Made by a program: the position numbers and the translations under genes. A DNA stretch of 64,000 nucleotides from Colius striatus (taxonomy: Eukaryota > Chordata > Aves > Coliiformes > Coliidae): the NCBI RefSeq assembly GCF_028858725.1, contig NC_084773.1, positions 7,430,350 through 7,494,349 of the forward strand. The letters run 5' to 3'. Below the pieces are notes generated by a model. That model ran no database searches. It was given only the letters and a program-made list of their open reading frames with translations, and was not told the origin of the DNA. Positions 28,859-58,080 of this stretch are shown here, piece by piece (position 1 is the stretch's first letter; the number at the start of each line of letters is the position of its first letter).

Positions 28859-31823
28859 ATGGGCGCCGGGGCCAGCGCCGAGGAGAAGCACTCCCGCGAG
28901 CTGGAGAAGAAGCTCAAGGAGGACGCTGAGAAGGATGCCAGGACCGTCAAGCTGCTGCTGCTGGGTAGGGGGGCGATAGCCCGGGGGGGATCCCTGCCCT
29001 TTATGCATCTCATCCCAACAGCCCACCCAGTGCTCCTCTGACACCTCCGGCACTCCTCAACTCAACTAGCCCACCCTGGTGTTCCCCCTGCCCCTAGACT
29101 GACCCCAAACCCAACCCTCCCAGTGTTCCCCTGACATTCCACAGACACTCCCCTGAAACCCAATCCCCCCCAACAACCCATCCAACCTTTCCTTGACTCT
29201 CTCAACACCCCTAAAATGAACCAGCCCACCCCAGACATCCTCGTTCCCAGGCAGCCCTAAACCTACCCTCCCACACCTCAACAGCCCAGCCAATGTTTCC
29301 CTGATACCTCCAGCAACCCTAAAGCCAACCAGCCCACTCCAAGTGCCCCCAAAAACCTCCTGCTCCCTGGCACCCCTAAAACTAACCAAACCACTCCAAC
29401 AGCCCACCGAACTTTCTCTGACCCTCCCTTACTTCAAACAGCCCACCCCAAAAGCTCTTTCAACATTACCCTGACCCACACACACACCCCTAACCCCAAC
29501 TATCTCACCCCAACATCACCCCATTCTCAAATTCCCCTAAACCAACTCAACAGTCTGTCCAATAGATCTATTCTCCTCCTTCCCCATCTTCATCTGGGAA
29601 CCCCAAACCCAGCCACTCATCTGAACAGCCCACCCTAAGACTCCCCAGCTTCCAGGTATCCCCTAAACCTCACCAGTCCACTCTATGTCTCCTAACTCCC
29701 CAGCCCTCTGACCCCAAACAACTCAAGAGACTTCACCACCACCACCTACCAGCCTCCCACCCCAGCAGCCTCCCCCAGAACCCTCCCAGGCCCCTTACAC
29801 ACCCCACAGCATCCCCTCGTGTCTGTCCCTGCAGCCCCCCAGCACTGTGGATCCCTCCCAGCCCCCTAAGTTGTGCCTAAGGACAGGGGTGCCCTGGATG
29901 TGATGAGGCCATGGGTGCCATTGCTACCCTCACCGGGGCACGTCCTTGCGTGCTGCCATGGGCTCAGGGTGTCGGGTGGTGGGTGCTGGGGTTGTGATAG
30001 CACCGTGTCCCCAACCCCTCCCCTGGCCCCTGAGCACGGCTCCAGCTGAGCCACTGCAGATCCCATTAGTCACAGCGGCTCAGCCCAGCCTTAATGCCCG
30101 CTGGCACCAGGCAGTAATCCCCCTGCCCCGAGCCATGGGCCTGGCACAGCCACCGGTGCCCCCTCGGCTGTGCTGGGTACCGAGGGGTGCCAAGGGCCAG
30201 CGTGGGCACCGCCGTGCACCATGCTTTGTCCCCACAGGAGCTGGGGAGTCAGGGAAGAGCACCATCGTCAAGCAGATGAAGTAAGTGCCAAGGGTGGCTG
30301 TGTTCCACCGTGCCACGTGCCTGCCCTGCCTGGTGTACCTACCCCTTAGTGCCTGGCTCAGCCCCGTGCCCCTCTCCCTGACAGGATTATCCACCAGGAC
30401 GGTTACTCGCTGGAGGAGTGCCTGGAGTTCATCGCCATCATCTACAGCAACACACTGCAGTCCATGCTGGCCATCGTGCGGGCCATGGGCACCCTCAACA
30501 TCCAGTACGGGGACTCAGCTCGCCAGGTGAGCGGCACCCAGCCCACACTGGCGAGGGACTGTCCCCCACCCCCCTGCCCCTCTGAGCCCCTCTGAGCCCC
30601 TCTGCCTCGTAGGATGATGCCCGCAAGCTGCTGCACCTCTCGGACACCATTGAGGAGGGCACCATGCCCAAAGAGATGTCAGACATCATCGGGCGGCTCT
30701 GGAAGGACACGGGCATCCAGGCCTGCTTCGATCGCGCCTCTGAGTACCAGCTCAATGACTCAGCTGGCTAGTACGGGGGGTGCAGGACTCGGGAGGGGGA
30801 CAAGGGGGGCTCTGAGGGTGCCAGCCTGTGTCTCATGCCCAATGTATACCTGGCCAGTTACCTATCAGACCTGGAGCGCCTGGTGACCCCCGGCTACGTC
30901 CCCACCGAGCAGGATGTGCTGCGCTCCCGCGTCAAGACCACCGGCATCATCGAGACCCAGTTCTCCTTCAAAGACCTCAACTTCAGGTAGGGGCTGAGCT
31001 CCCAGAGAGGGCTGGTGCCAGGGGGTGGGCAGGGAGTGGGAGGTGCTGATCACCCTCCTTGCCCTGCCCAGGATGTTTGATGTGGGCGGTCAGCGCTCGG
31101 AGAGGAAGAAGTGGATCCACTGCTTCGAGGGGGTGACCTGCATCATCTTCATCGCGGCCCTCAGCGCCTACGACATGGTCCTGGTGGAGGATGATGAAGT
31201 GGTGAGGAAGGCTCGCCACCTCATACCCCCTCTGCTTTGTCCCCATCTTGATATGGAGGGGTCCAGGGGGTCCTTGCCCGGGGCTGATGGGGCTGCGTCC
31301 CTCCACAGAACCGCATGCACGAGAGCCTGCACCTCTTCAATAGCATCTGCAACCACCGCTACTTTGCCACCACCTCCATCGTCCTCTTCCTCAACAAGAA
31401 GGACGTCTTCCTGGAGAAGATCAAGAAGGCCCATCTCAGCATCTGCTTCCCCGACTATGATGGTGAGGGTGGCGGCAGCCGTCCCAGCGGCTGCTGGCGG
31501 GTGGGCGGTGGTGTCCTCAGCTCGCCCATGGACAGAGCAAGGTTTTCCCACCTTGGAGGTGACCCCTCATGGCATGGGCTGGGAGGAGGGCATCAGCCCA
31601 GGAGGGGACCCTGCTCACTGTCACCCTGCCAGGTCCCAACACCTATGAAGATGCGGGCAACTACATCAAGCTGCAGTTCCTAGAGCTCAACATGCGCCGG
31701 GACGTGAAGGAAATTTACTCCCACATGACCTGCGCCACCGATACCGAGAACGTCAAGTTCGTCTTCGACGCTGTCACTGACATCATCATCAAGGAGAACC
31801 TCAAGGACTGTGGGCTCTTCTGA
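28859..31823 (+). CDS. GNAT1: Rod transducin alpha subunit (guanine nucleotide-binding protein G(t) alpha-1)
   Basis: Couples photoexcited rhodopsin to cGMP phosphodiesterase in rod outer segments. Exons 28859-28964, 30238-30280, 30385-30526, 30613-30770, 30858-30986, 31072-31201, 31309-31462 and 31633-31823 join to exactly 350 codons plus stop, the human length. The N-terminus [20 protein letters not shown] is the GNAT1 signature and carries the acylated Gly2. Also visible are the P-loop GAGESGKST, switch I RVKTTG (catalytic Arg174), switch [22 protein letters not shown] and the C-terminal CGLF with the Cys modified by pertussis toxin in this family. N-terminus and body match rod GNAT1 rather than cone GNAT2 or gustatory GNAT3. 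GNAI2 follows tail to tail. The gene is compact (3 kb). Confidence 0.98.
29045..29830. repeat. C-rich degenerate minisatellite filling GNAT1 intron 1
   Basis: Words such as CAGCCCACCCCA, CCCTAAAACCAACC, CTGACCC and CTCCCAGTGTTCCCCTGA recur every 40-70 bases for nearly 800 bp, with C far exceeding G on the + strand. This makes up most of the 1273-bp intron 28965-30237. Confidence 0.6.
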
Positions 31824-32900
31824 GTCCCAGCCCCAACGCCCCCTCCCCAGCCCCAATGCTACCCCACCCCACCTCTGCAACCACCTGCACTTGCCCCAAA
31901 CCCCTGGGATTTGACCCATTCAGCCCCAGAGCCACTCATGGGTGGGGGCCATGGCCCCACTCTCCCTGACAGCCCTCTCTCCAGCCAGTGCTGTGGGACA
32001 CCTGGTGTGGCTGGGTATGGGGCTCCTTGGAGCTGGGGGTTGTCTCCAGAAGCCCCTTGGAGATGAGGGATACTGGGGGTCTCTGGGTTTCCTTTGGACC
32101 TGTGGAGTCCTGGAGGGAGCGGAGGTGTCTCCAGGAACTCCCTGGAGCTGGGCGGTATTGGGAGTTCCTGAGTTCCCCTTGGAGCTGAGAGGTCCTGGGA
32201 GTCTCCCAGTTCCCTTTGGAGCTGTGTGGTGCTGGGGTGGGTCTCCATGAACCCCTTGGAGCTGAGAGGTGATGGGAGTCCCCAGATAACGTCTGACACT
32301 AGGGATACTGGGAGTCTTTGGGTGCCTCTTGGTGCTGGGAGTCCCTGGGGGTACTGAAGGTCCCTGGGACCCTTCAGAATTGAGGGGTGCTTGGTGGTCC
32401 TGGGTACCCTTTAGAGCAGTGGGGTGGGGGGGGTGTTCCTTGGATGCTGCAGGTCCCTGGGCACCTCCTGGAGCTGAGAGGTGTTAGAAGTCTCCGGGAT
32501 CCCCTTGGAGCTGGGGGATACCAGAGGTCCCTTGGGTGCTGAGGGTCCCCAGGTGCCCCTTAGAGCTGGGGGCTGCTGGATGCCCGTGGGTGCTGTCTGG
32601 ATCTGGAGTCGCCTGTGGGCTCCTGGGTGCAAGAGGTACCAGATGTCCCTCAGGACCACCACCATCCCCTTGCTGCATGTGCTCACGCTTCCCCCAGCAA
32701 CGTCCCAGCTCCCTTCCCACAGGTCCCACTGTTGCCCTCACTCTCTCACCCAGGTGATGCTGCCGGGGCCCTGGGGCGATGCCATCCCCCACCATATCCC
32801 TCTCCCACCTGGGGATGCCCCAGCAGTGACACACTCCCCTCCCTCCTGGCCCATAGAGTGTTTGTGTGGGGGAAGTGTCAGTGCACACTTTTTACCCTCC
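31824..32900 (+). other. GNAT1 3' UTR and convergent GNAT1-GNAI2 junction
   Basis: The GNAT1 3' UTR starts at 31824. I see no canonical AATAAA or ATTAAA on the + strand before the GNAI2 3' UTR, so the end of the transcript is undetermined and may use a variant signal. Most of the stretch is the minisatellite at 31960-32660. No coding content. Confidence 0.5.
31960..32660. repeat. CCCTTGGAGCTGAGGGATACTGGGAGTC-type minisatellite between GNAT1 and GNAI2
   Basis: Degenerate units of about 35-45 bp repeat the words CCTTGGAGCTG, GGGATACTGGGAGTC, TCTCCAGG and TTCCTTTGGAGC for 700 bp. It occupies the junction between the two convergent genes. Confidence 0.8.
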
Positions 32901-32904
32901 TATT

Positions 32905-33889
32905 TTTTCTCCTTTCTACATTTTATTATTTCAAACCATGTGAACAACTGGGTAAAACACCCCATGGGAAAAAGCGAGGCCGTGGGCCCCGGCTGAGACC
33001 TCCCCGGGCTGGGGGGTCAGCGGGGGCCGCTCTGTACAGCGGGCTCTCCTCGCCCAACGCAACAGCTACAGCCCTACAAAACTAGGCTTAGAAAGAAGGG
33101 GGGGGGATACAGGCAGCGGGCAGCACCCCCCTGCCCACCCTCCTGCCCAGTCCCTGCCCGCCTGGCGGGGGAGAGGGTGGTGAGGCGGGGAGGGGGGCAC
33201 GGACCCCCCCCAAGGCACACGGGTAGGGGTGGGCTGGCCGTGGAGGACACTGCCACCACGTAGCACTTGATGCTTTTAAATAGTTTGGTAAAAAGGTTTC
33301 TTTAAAAAGCAACCTGGCCCCAGCCAGTGTGGTGTGGGTGTTGTTTTTCGCGTGGGGTTGGGGGTTGGTTTGTGGGGGGGGGAGGTTTGTTTGTTTTCTG
33401 GTTTACTAAAAGGAATGTCATCGAGTGTGTTTTTGGCCGGGTGGGCAGCCCCGAGGGGACCCCCGTGGATCCTCCCCATGCCAGCAACACTTGCAATGTA
33501 AACAGTGAGAGCGCCAGGGCTCGGGAGTGAGAAACGGGGCGGGGCTGGAGCAGTTCGGGGTTCAAAACCAAGATTAAAACCTCATTTTCCCAGGAAGGGT
33601 GACGCCGGCGAGGAGGAGGAGGAGTGGGGAGAGGATGGTAGGGTGAGAGCACGGGTGGTAGGGGAGACATATGCCCTGCCACCCAAAAAGTCTCTTCATG
33701 GAGTGGGGGTGGAGGGATGGGTCCAGAGAGAAGCAGGAGTGGGGGGGGGGCACGGTCCTTCCTCCGCCAGCGCAGCCAGGGGTCCTACGAGAGAGCAGAG
33801 ACGGGGGTGAGCAGCTGGGAGCTGAGGACTACCCCGTTTTTCGGGGACACCCACCCCGTGCCCACCACGCACCTGGGCAGCACCAGCCC
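32905..33889 (-). other. GNAI2 3' UTR
   Basis: Runs leftward from the stop codon to a - strand poly(A) signal AATAAA (complement of 32922-32927, in AAATAATAAAATG). It includes T/G-rich low-complexity stretches at 33330-33420. A 3' UTR near 1 kb is reasonable for the gene. The exact cleavage site is an estimate. Confidence 0.6.
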
Positions 33890-46836
<12,947 letters not shown>

Positions 46837-47170
46837 GGCGACGGCGGCGGCGGCGGCGGCGGCTGCCTGCGCGCGCCCGCGGCTCTGCCCGCCCGGCCCT
46901 GCGCGCCGCCAGGGGGCGGGGCCGCCGGAAGGGTGGGGACGAGGCCGCGCCGCCGGGGCGGGGCCGGGAGGCGGGGACAACGGGAGGCGGGGACAACGGG
47001 AGGCGGGGCCAACGGGAGGCGGGGCCAATGGGAGACGGGACCAATGAGAGGCGGGGCCAATGGGAGGAGGGGCCAATGGGAGGCGGGTCTTGAGGGGGCG
47101 TGGCCTGAGAGGCCACTGAAGGGGCGTGTCTTGGCCGTGGCTTGGCGGGAGGGGGCGGGGCCTGAGCGGC
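46837..47170 (-). promoter_or_regulatory. GNAI2 CpG-island promoter and 5' UTR
   Basis: CpG-dense sequence around and upstream of the start codon (CGG repeats at 46840-46861), no TATA box, multiple GC boxes, and a tandem GC-box/CCAAT array at 46965-47092. TSS not placed; expected within about 150 bases upstream of the ATG. A TATA-less housekeeping-type promoter fits the broad expression of GNAI2. Confidence 0.7.
46965..47092. repeat. 16-bp tandem array carrying a GC box and a CCAAT box in each unit
   Basis: Eight head-to-tail units of exactly 16 bp (consensus TGGGAGGCGGGGCCAA) start at 46965, 46981, 46997, 47013, 47029, 47045, 47061 and 47077. Units carry GGCGGGG (Sp1/KLF type). The four junctions from 47026 to 47077 create CCAAT in NF-Y context (GGCCAATGG three times, GACCAATGA once). 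The first three units have ACAA or CCAAC variants instead. Confidence 0.9.
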
Positions 47171-48559
47171 GCGCCGGCGGGCTCCAGGCGGCAGCAGCGG
47201 GCAGTGGCGCCACGGCGGGTCACGCCGTGCCCGGCACACGCGGCTGTGAGATCATTGTGTCCCCGGCACACGCGCTGTGGCGTCACGGCGTGCCCGGGAC
47301 AGACATGGGAAGGGAGATGGAGTCCGGGTGCGGCTGTATGAGACAGGGGTCCTTTGGGTGCAGAGAGGGAGGTGCGGCCTCGGGGGCCAGCAGTGCCAGT
47401 CTGTAGAGAGATGATGTCACGGGGTTAGCTCAGACCTTGCGGACTTGCTTGTCGCATCCTGCGCTGAGAGGCTCAGCCCTCAACAAGCAGCTCCACTTTG
47501 CTGGAGGAGGGAGCTCTCTTTAGCTTTACAGTCTCCACAATCCCGAGTGTGGAGATGGGAGAGTGTCAGGGTAAGGAGAAAAGCCTGGAGCCCAGTGTCG
47601 GTGGAGATTCTGATGCACCAATACGGGAACATTTTGGGAGAGTTGTCATTTGGCCGCCCTGCTTGAGCCTCACCTGCTAACCACCCCGTGGTAGTCATTT
47701 GGCCAACCCACCTGAGCCTTGACAGCCAGACACACCACGGTGTTCAATACCAGGGTGTTTGTTCTGCCACTCCTACCCAACCTCAACTGCTGACCACCCC
47801 GGGATGGGGTGGGCCATGCCCACTCAAGCTCGGGGCCCCATCACCCCAGAGAGGTCACCCGGCCACCCTGATCTGACCTCAGCAACCAACCACTCTGGGG
47901 TGTTCAACCGGCCACCCCGACACAACTTCAGCAGCCTCACACCCTGGGTGACAGTCCAGACACCTCAACCTGACCTTGGTGGCCACCTCACCCTGACTTA
48001 GGCCACCCACCACCCCGAGGCTGTCATCCAGCCACCCTGACCAAACCAGGCTGGTCCATCAGCCCCCAAGGGAATCATCTGGCCTCCCTGGACGAACAGT
48101 GCCAGGTTACCGCCCAGAGTAGCCATCTGGCAACCCCAGTCCAATCTCAGTGGCCCACCATTTCAGCCCAGCTTCAGGGGGTGACCACCCCTGTGTGTTT
48201 GACTGGCTACCCAAGCCTGACTCAATGTTCTGCCACCTTAGGGAGATGGTTCAGCAACACCAGCCTGACCAGGGTGGCTGTGTGGCCACCACAGCCTGAC
48301 TTTGGTGGCGAACCACCCTGGTATCAGCCTCCCACCCCTGGGCTGGCCTCCTCAGCCTGACCTCTGCCACCCACCCTGGGGGTGCATGGGAGTGCTCCTG
48401 CCTGTGCCTGTCTGTCCCCATGGGTGCATGGGAGTGTTCATACATGCCCCCTGTCTCCATATCTGCCCACGTACCCCCATGCAGGCGTGCCCACAGGTCG
48501 CTGGTGTGCCGGTGCCAGCCTGCGTGCCAGCCCCTCGCCCACCCCAGTGAGCCCCGACA
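47171..48559. other. GNAI2-SLC38A3 intergenic region
   Basis: Lies between the 5' end of GNAI2 and the 3' end of SLC38A3. It opens with short repeats around the words CGGCGTGCCCG and ACACGCG (47200-47310) and is then mostly minisatellite (47630-48370). No gene recognised. Confidence 0.6.
47630..48370. repeat. GTCATCTGGCCACCCTGACCTGACCTCAG-type minisatellite
   Basis: Degenerate tandem units of about 50-65 bp repeat GTCATTTGGCC, CCACCCTGACC, CTCAGCAACC and CCACCCCGGG over about 700 bp. Confidence 0.75.
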
Positions 48560-49967
48560 CATGGGCATTGTCACATCTTTATTCTCGCTGCTGGAGGCTC
48601 GCCCTGGCCTCCTCACCAGCACAGACACCACCCCCACCCATCATTTCAAAGCATCATCCCCTGGCACAGCACAGGGGCGGCCACATGACAGGGCCCCCAA
48701 GGCCAAGGTGAGGGTGGCACACACCCCCCTGCTTCCACCCCACATAGATATGTACATAATACAGAGCTACCTGGAGCAGCACAACACATTAAAAAAGATC
48801 TACTCTTATATACAGTATTTATAAAAACATCCCAGCCTCCACCACCCCGGTAAAAAAATACATCTCTTTTGTACCTTGCTGCAGGACAGCCCCCCCCCCA
48901 GCCCATGCTGCCCCCTGCCCAGCTGCCCCCACCCCTGGAAGGGAGGAGGGGAGTGGGGGAGCTGCTCTCCGGGTTTTGGCGTGGTGTGGGGTGTCCCAGT
49001 GGCGTGGATAGGTGGGTGGCAGAGGGATGGAGGGGACTGGGTGCTGGTCCTAGGTGCAAGGCGAGCAGGACCGGTTTGGATTGCAGGGAGGTGTCCAACA
49101 CCCTGGCACCTGGGCAAGTAGATGGCAGGGGGGATCTGAAGCCCTGAGCTGACCCCAGTGACTGCTGGCCCCAGCCCTGCCCTACACTCCTCGGGGCAGT
49201 TGGGCTGTAGCATGGGCAGGATGCCAGTGGGCATCAAGCCCCTCCATCAAGCGTGCCATGTCCACAAGCGTGGCCTGGGAGTCACTAGGGTCCCGTCCGT
49301 GGGCACCAGAGCCAACCGCTCCCTGGGTACCGCCAACCACTGCGGCATGACCACACTTGGCCACGAGGTGCCAGGGTGGCCCGGTGACACCAGGGCAGTG
49401 GGGTGACCACTCGCCAGGGACCAGCAGGGAGAGACATGGGCGTGGGTGCTGCCGTGGGTCCAGCCAGCCCGCAGGACTCCAGTGCCCCACAGACACTGTT
49501 CATCAGGGCTCTCGCTGCTGTCTGGAGGGGCCAGGGAAGGAAGTGCCCTGGTCCTTGGCCCCGTGGTGGGCAGTGCCTGTGCCCCGGCAGTGCCCACTGC
49601 CAGCAGCTCTGAGTGTGCAGGGATGAGCTCCACCTGACAGCCAGCTCCCGGTGAGGTAGGGCAGTATTATTCTCCCCATTTTACCGAAGGGGAAACTGAG
49701 GTGCAGAGCAGGGAGAGTACCAGCTGCAGCGGGGAGGGGGGCACAGCAGCTACCCCTGGCTCGCTGCCCCATCCCGGGCACAGGCTGGGGAGTCCCCGTG
49801 CCTGCCATGGCTCATGCCCCCTCACCACCAGCACGAGGGATGGGCAGCAACAGCGGAAGGTCTCCAGGGAAGCGTGGCGGGGCCTCAGCACAGGGGCTGA
49901 GCCCGGGGCCGGCTCTCCCTGGGGCACTGGCGGGTGGGGGGAGGTTGGCGTGGGCACCCAGTGCTGG
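48560..49967 (-). other. SLC38A3 3' UTR
   Basis: Runs leftward from the stop codon (49968-49970) to a - strand AATAAA (complement of 48578-48583, in GAGAATAAAGATG). No competing gene end lies nearby. A length near 1.4 kb is inferred. It includes an antisense-oriented MIR relic (49651-49712) and A/T-rich stretches at 48785-48860. Confidence 0.65.
49651..49712 (+). mobile_element. MIR SINE fragment (ancient CORE-SINE) in SLC38A3 3' UTR
   Basis: GTGAGGTAGGGCAGTATTAT, then TCTCCCCATTTTACCGAAGG and GGAAACTGAGGTGCAGAGCA follow the MIR consensus (GTGAGGTAGGTACTATTATTATCCCCATTTTACAGATGGGGAAACTGAGGCACAGAG, from memory) closely and collinearly for about 60 bases. It is inserted on the + strand, antisense to SLC38A3. 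MIR amplified before amniotes radiated, so survival of this piece may reflect constraint. Confidence 0.75.
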
Positions 49968-55391
<5,424 letters not shown>

Positions 55392-55777
55392 TCAGGGAAA
55401 CAGGTGTCCAGCTCTGGATCAGAGCACTGGAAGGGCTGAGCTGGGGTCTCACAGGTCCCATCTCCACCAGAGATGTTGGAGTTGGGCTGAGCAACAATGC
55501 TGATGGCACCACAGGGACAGGCAGCCGCGGATGACAGAGATGCCCAGCCAGGCATCACCATGACTGGACTTTTCCCTCCTGTCTACTCAGCACAATGCTC
55601 CACAAAGCTAACCCCAGCCTCGACAGCCCCACGAGGGTCCCCAGGTGGAATCATCCCCTCGCTCACCCTGTGGGATCACTCAGCTCCCTGCCTGCAGCGT
55701 GATACCAGTGCAGCCCCAGCTCCTCCAGCTGTAATGCCTGCTCACCTCCACTGCCCTGCCCGCAGCAATCAGATCCC

Positions 55778-55792
55778 TGCCTCAGTTTCCCC
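55778..55792 (-). mobile_element. Possible MIR SINE core remnant
   Basis: On the - strand GGGGAAACTGAGGCA followed by GGGATCTGATTGC. Only the core word is convincing. Confidence 0.3.
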
Positions 55793-56681
55793 TCCCAGCG
55801 GTGGGCACGTTTAGGAGGGCAGCTGGGGACAAGCTGAGGAGCCCAGGGACCCCTCAGCCACCACTGTTATGTAAAGTTTGTGGCGAAGCCCATCGCAAAG
55901 GACTCACCCGTGTCCTGCCACCCGGGGCCGGTGCTGCCAGGGTGCCAAGGCAGGGGCTCAGGGGCACGTCAGGGCTGGACAAATGGAGCAGGAAAGAGCA
56001 CGGGGCCGGGAGACAGCTCCTTGGCAGGGGAAGGCGGCCGGGCTGCCGAGCGCAGGACGCCTTGGCACACCGCACAAAGCTGCCTCTGTGTGAGCCCCGG
56101 CCCTCCCCGCCCCGCTGGGAAACGGCACAGGGTGGCTTTCTGGGGCAGGCTGGCAGCCGGGGCAGGGTCCCCCGCCACCCCCCACTGCCCTGGGGGTCTG
56201 CAGTTCTGTCCAGCCTGTCGGGGGGTCTCTATGTTGGGGTTTCGTCCAGCCAAGGGACGATACCTCTACCCCAAGGTGAGGGCTGGGCAGGATGCAGCAC
56301 GGTCGCAAACCCCGGGGGCATGCTGCTGCCCTGTCACCCCAATGCACGGCGAGCAAGGAACGTGCCCGTCTGTGCTCTCAAGAGATCAGTGGGTCTGGGG
56401 ACCAAGTGAGTCTTCCCACGGCACTGCGAGTTCAGGGAGGTGCCGGGAACAGCAGCTCCGTGTCATGCAGGGGAAGGATGCCACAGTGGGCTCTGAGCAT
56501 CAACTCATTCGGGCTCCTGAGGCGCTGCCCGGCCGGTCCCGCCCATCCACCGAGGAGACCTGGCAGGGTCATCCCGGGCCAGGCGCCGGCTGCTGGCAGT
56601 GCCGGGGGTCCCAGCTCCAAAGGCTGGCCCAGGGCTGGCAGCACACGGCATGGTGACCCTGCCTGCAGCACCCAGTCCGGT

Positions 56682-56696
56682 GGGGAAACTGAGGCA
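56682..56696 (+). mobile_element. Possible MIR SINE core remnant
   Basis: GGGGAAACTGAGGCA followed by GGGCAGGGCGC. Only the core word is convincing. Confidence 0.3.
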
Positions 56697-56849
56697 GGGC
56701 AGGGCGCAGGCCAGTGGGGACCAGTGCAGGGAGGCTCAGCCATGAGGGGGATGAGAGGGAAGCGCAGGGCGGGCGCTGGGCAATGATTTATCCCCTCTGC
56801 GAGGCCTCCGCTTGGGCCGGCTCCAGGCACGAACAAGGCTGCCAGCACG

Positions 56850-58080
56850 TCCAAACGCCGCCGTTAACTCTGCGCCTTCCCACTGCTGCGGGCGGGCATC
56901 GCCGAACCCACCGCTCCTGGTGCCGGGCTCGAGAAGGGTTGCCAGAGCCCCGGTGCCCCATCACCCGCTCCGACCTCCCTCAGCGCCAACCGCGCTGCCC
57001 ACAGGCAGGGCTCGGCTGCATCGCATCGGCGGGAGCTGCCCGTACCCCTGCCCACTCCCCCGCGGGCGCCGGCCCGGCTGGGCGCTCTCCTCTGCAGCCC
57101 CTTTCTTCTCACAGGTTATAATTACACCTCACTGGGCGGCTCAGGAAATACCAGCTTCTTCCCCCGAGCGCCTCTCGGAATAGCAAGCGGCACGGCCGGG
57201 CTCATTTCGCATGCACCGGGCTTCGCACCGCAACCCAGACGCTTCCTCCCGACGGGCAGCACTGGCACAGCCCTGGCACAGTCCCGGCACAGCCCCAGCA
57301 CCGCTCACCACCACCGCTCCAGCCAGCCCCGGCCTTTGCCCCTCGGCCAGGGTCTCCCGGTGCGGGAGCAGCCGGGGAAAGGGGGGAGAACGAGAGACGC
57401 TTCGATCGGGCAGAGCGTGCCCTGCCTGCCGCTGTTTGCCTTCCGATAAGGCTGGGTAGAACAACAAATACACGGAGCTTTGGATGGCCCCGGGGGGCAG
57501 CAGGTTCACCCCTGTCCCCGTGGGAACCCTCCGCCCTCTGCAAAGAGCATCTCCCCGGCCATCTCTTCCCGCGGGGTGCTGGCCCCGACAGCCCCGGCCC
57601 ACGGCGGAGTGGGATGCTGTCTTGCTCTCAGCTGCGAGGGCAGCCCCCGAGCCGGTCGGCATCGCCCCCCGCCTGACCACCAGCGCCCGTCCGTGGGCAC
57701 AGCGGCCCCGCGCCGGGTCAGGCAGGGCCCGGGCCCGGGGGTGTGATCCAGCTGCGCTGCACTCCCGCCACGCGCTGCAGGGGACTAGGACGGCGACAGC
57801 CCCGCCGCACCGAGGCCTCCCGCATCTCCCTGCCAGCCCCACTGCTCGCTGACACCCGGGATATAGCCCACCGCAACGACCCTCCCTCACAGCCCGGCGC
57901 TGTCCCGCAGCCCCCCCGCGGGGAACGCCGAGCCGTATGCGTGGGGCGGCACGTACCCTCCCCGCCGGCCACGTCTGCGCACCGGGGCCGGCTACGTTTG
58001 GTCTCGCACGCCGCGTTCCAGCCAGCACAGAGGCCTGGCCGCCCCTCGCCGGGATGGGGACACGTGTGTGAGGCGGCGGG
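56850..58080. promoter_or_regulatory. CpG island within SLC38A3 intron 1, possible alternative promoter
   Basis: CpG-dense DNA without recognisable coding content. On the - strand a plausible donor (GGGGAGG/GTACGT) lies at 57955, preceded by GC-rich sequence with a CACGTG-type E-box (58060-58067, CACACGTG). It could be a second SLC38A3 first exon, but this is unproven. Confidence 0.35.
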
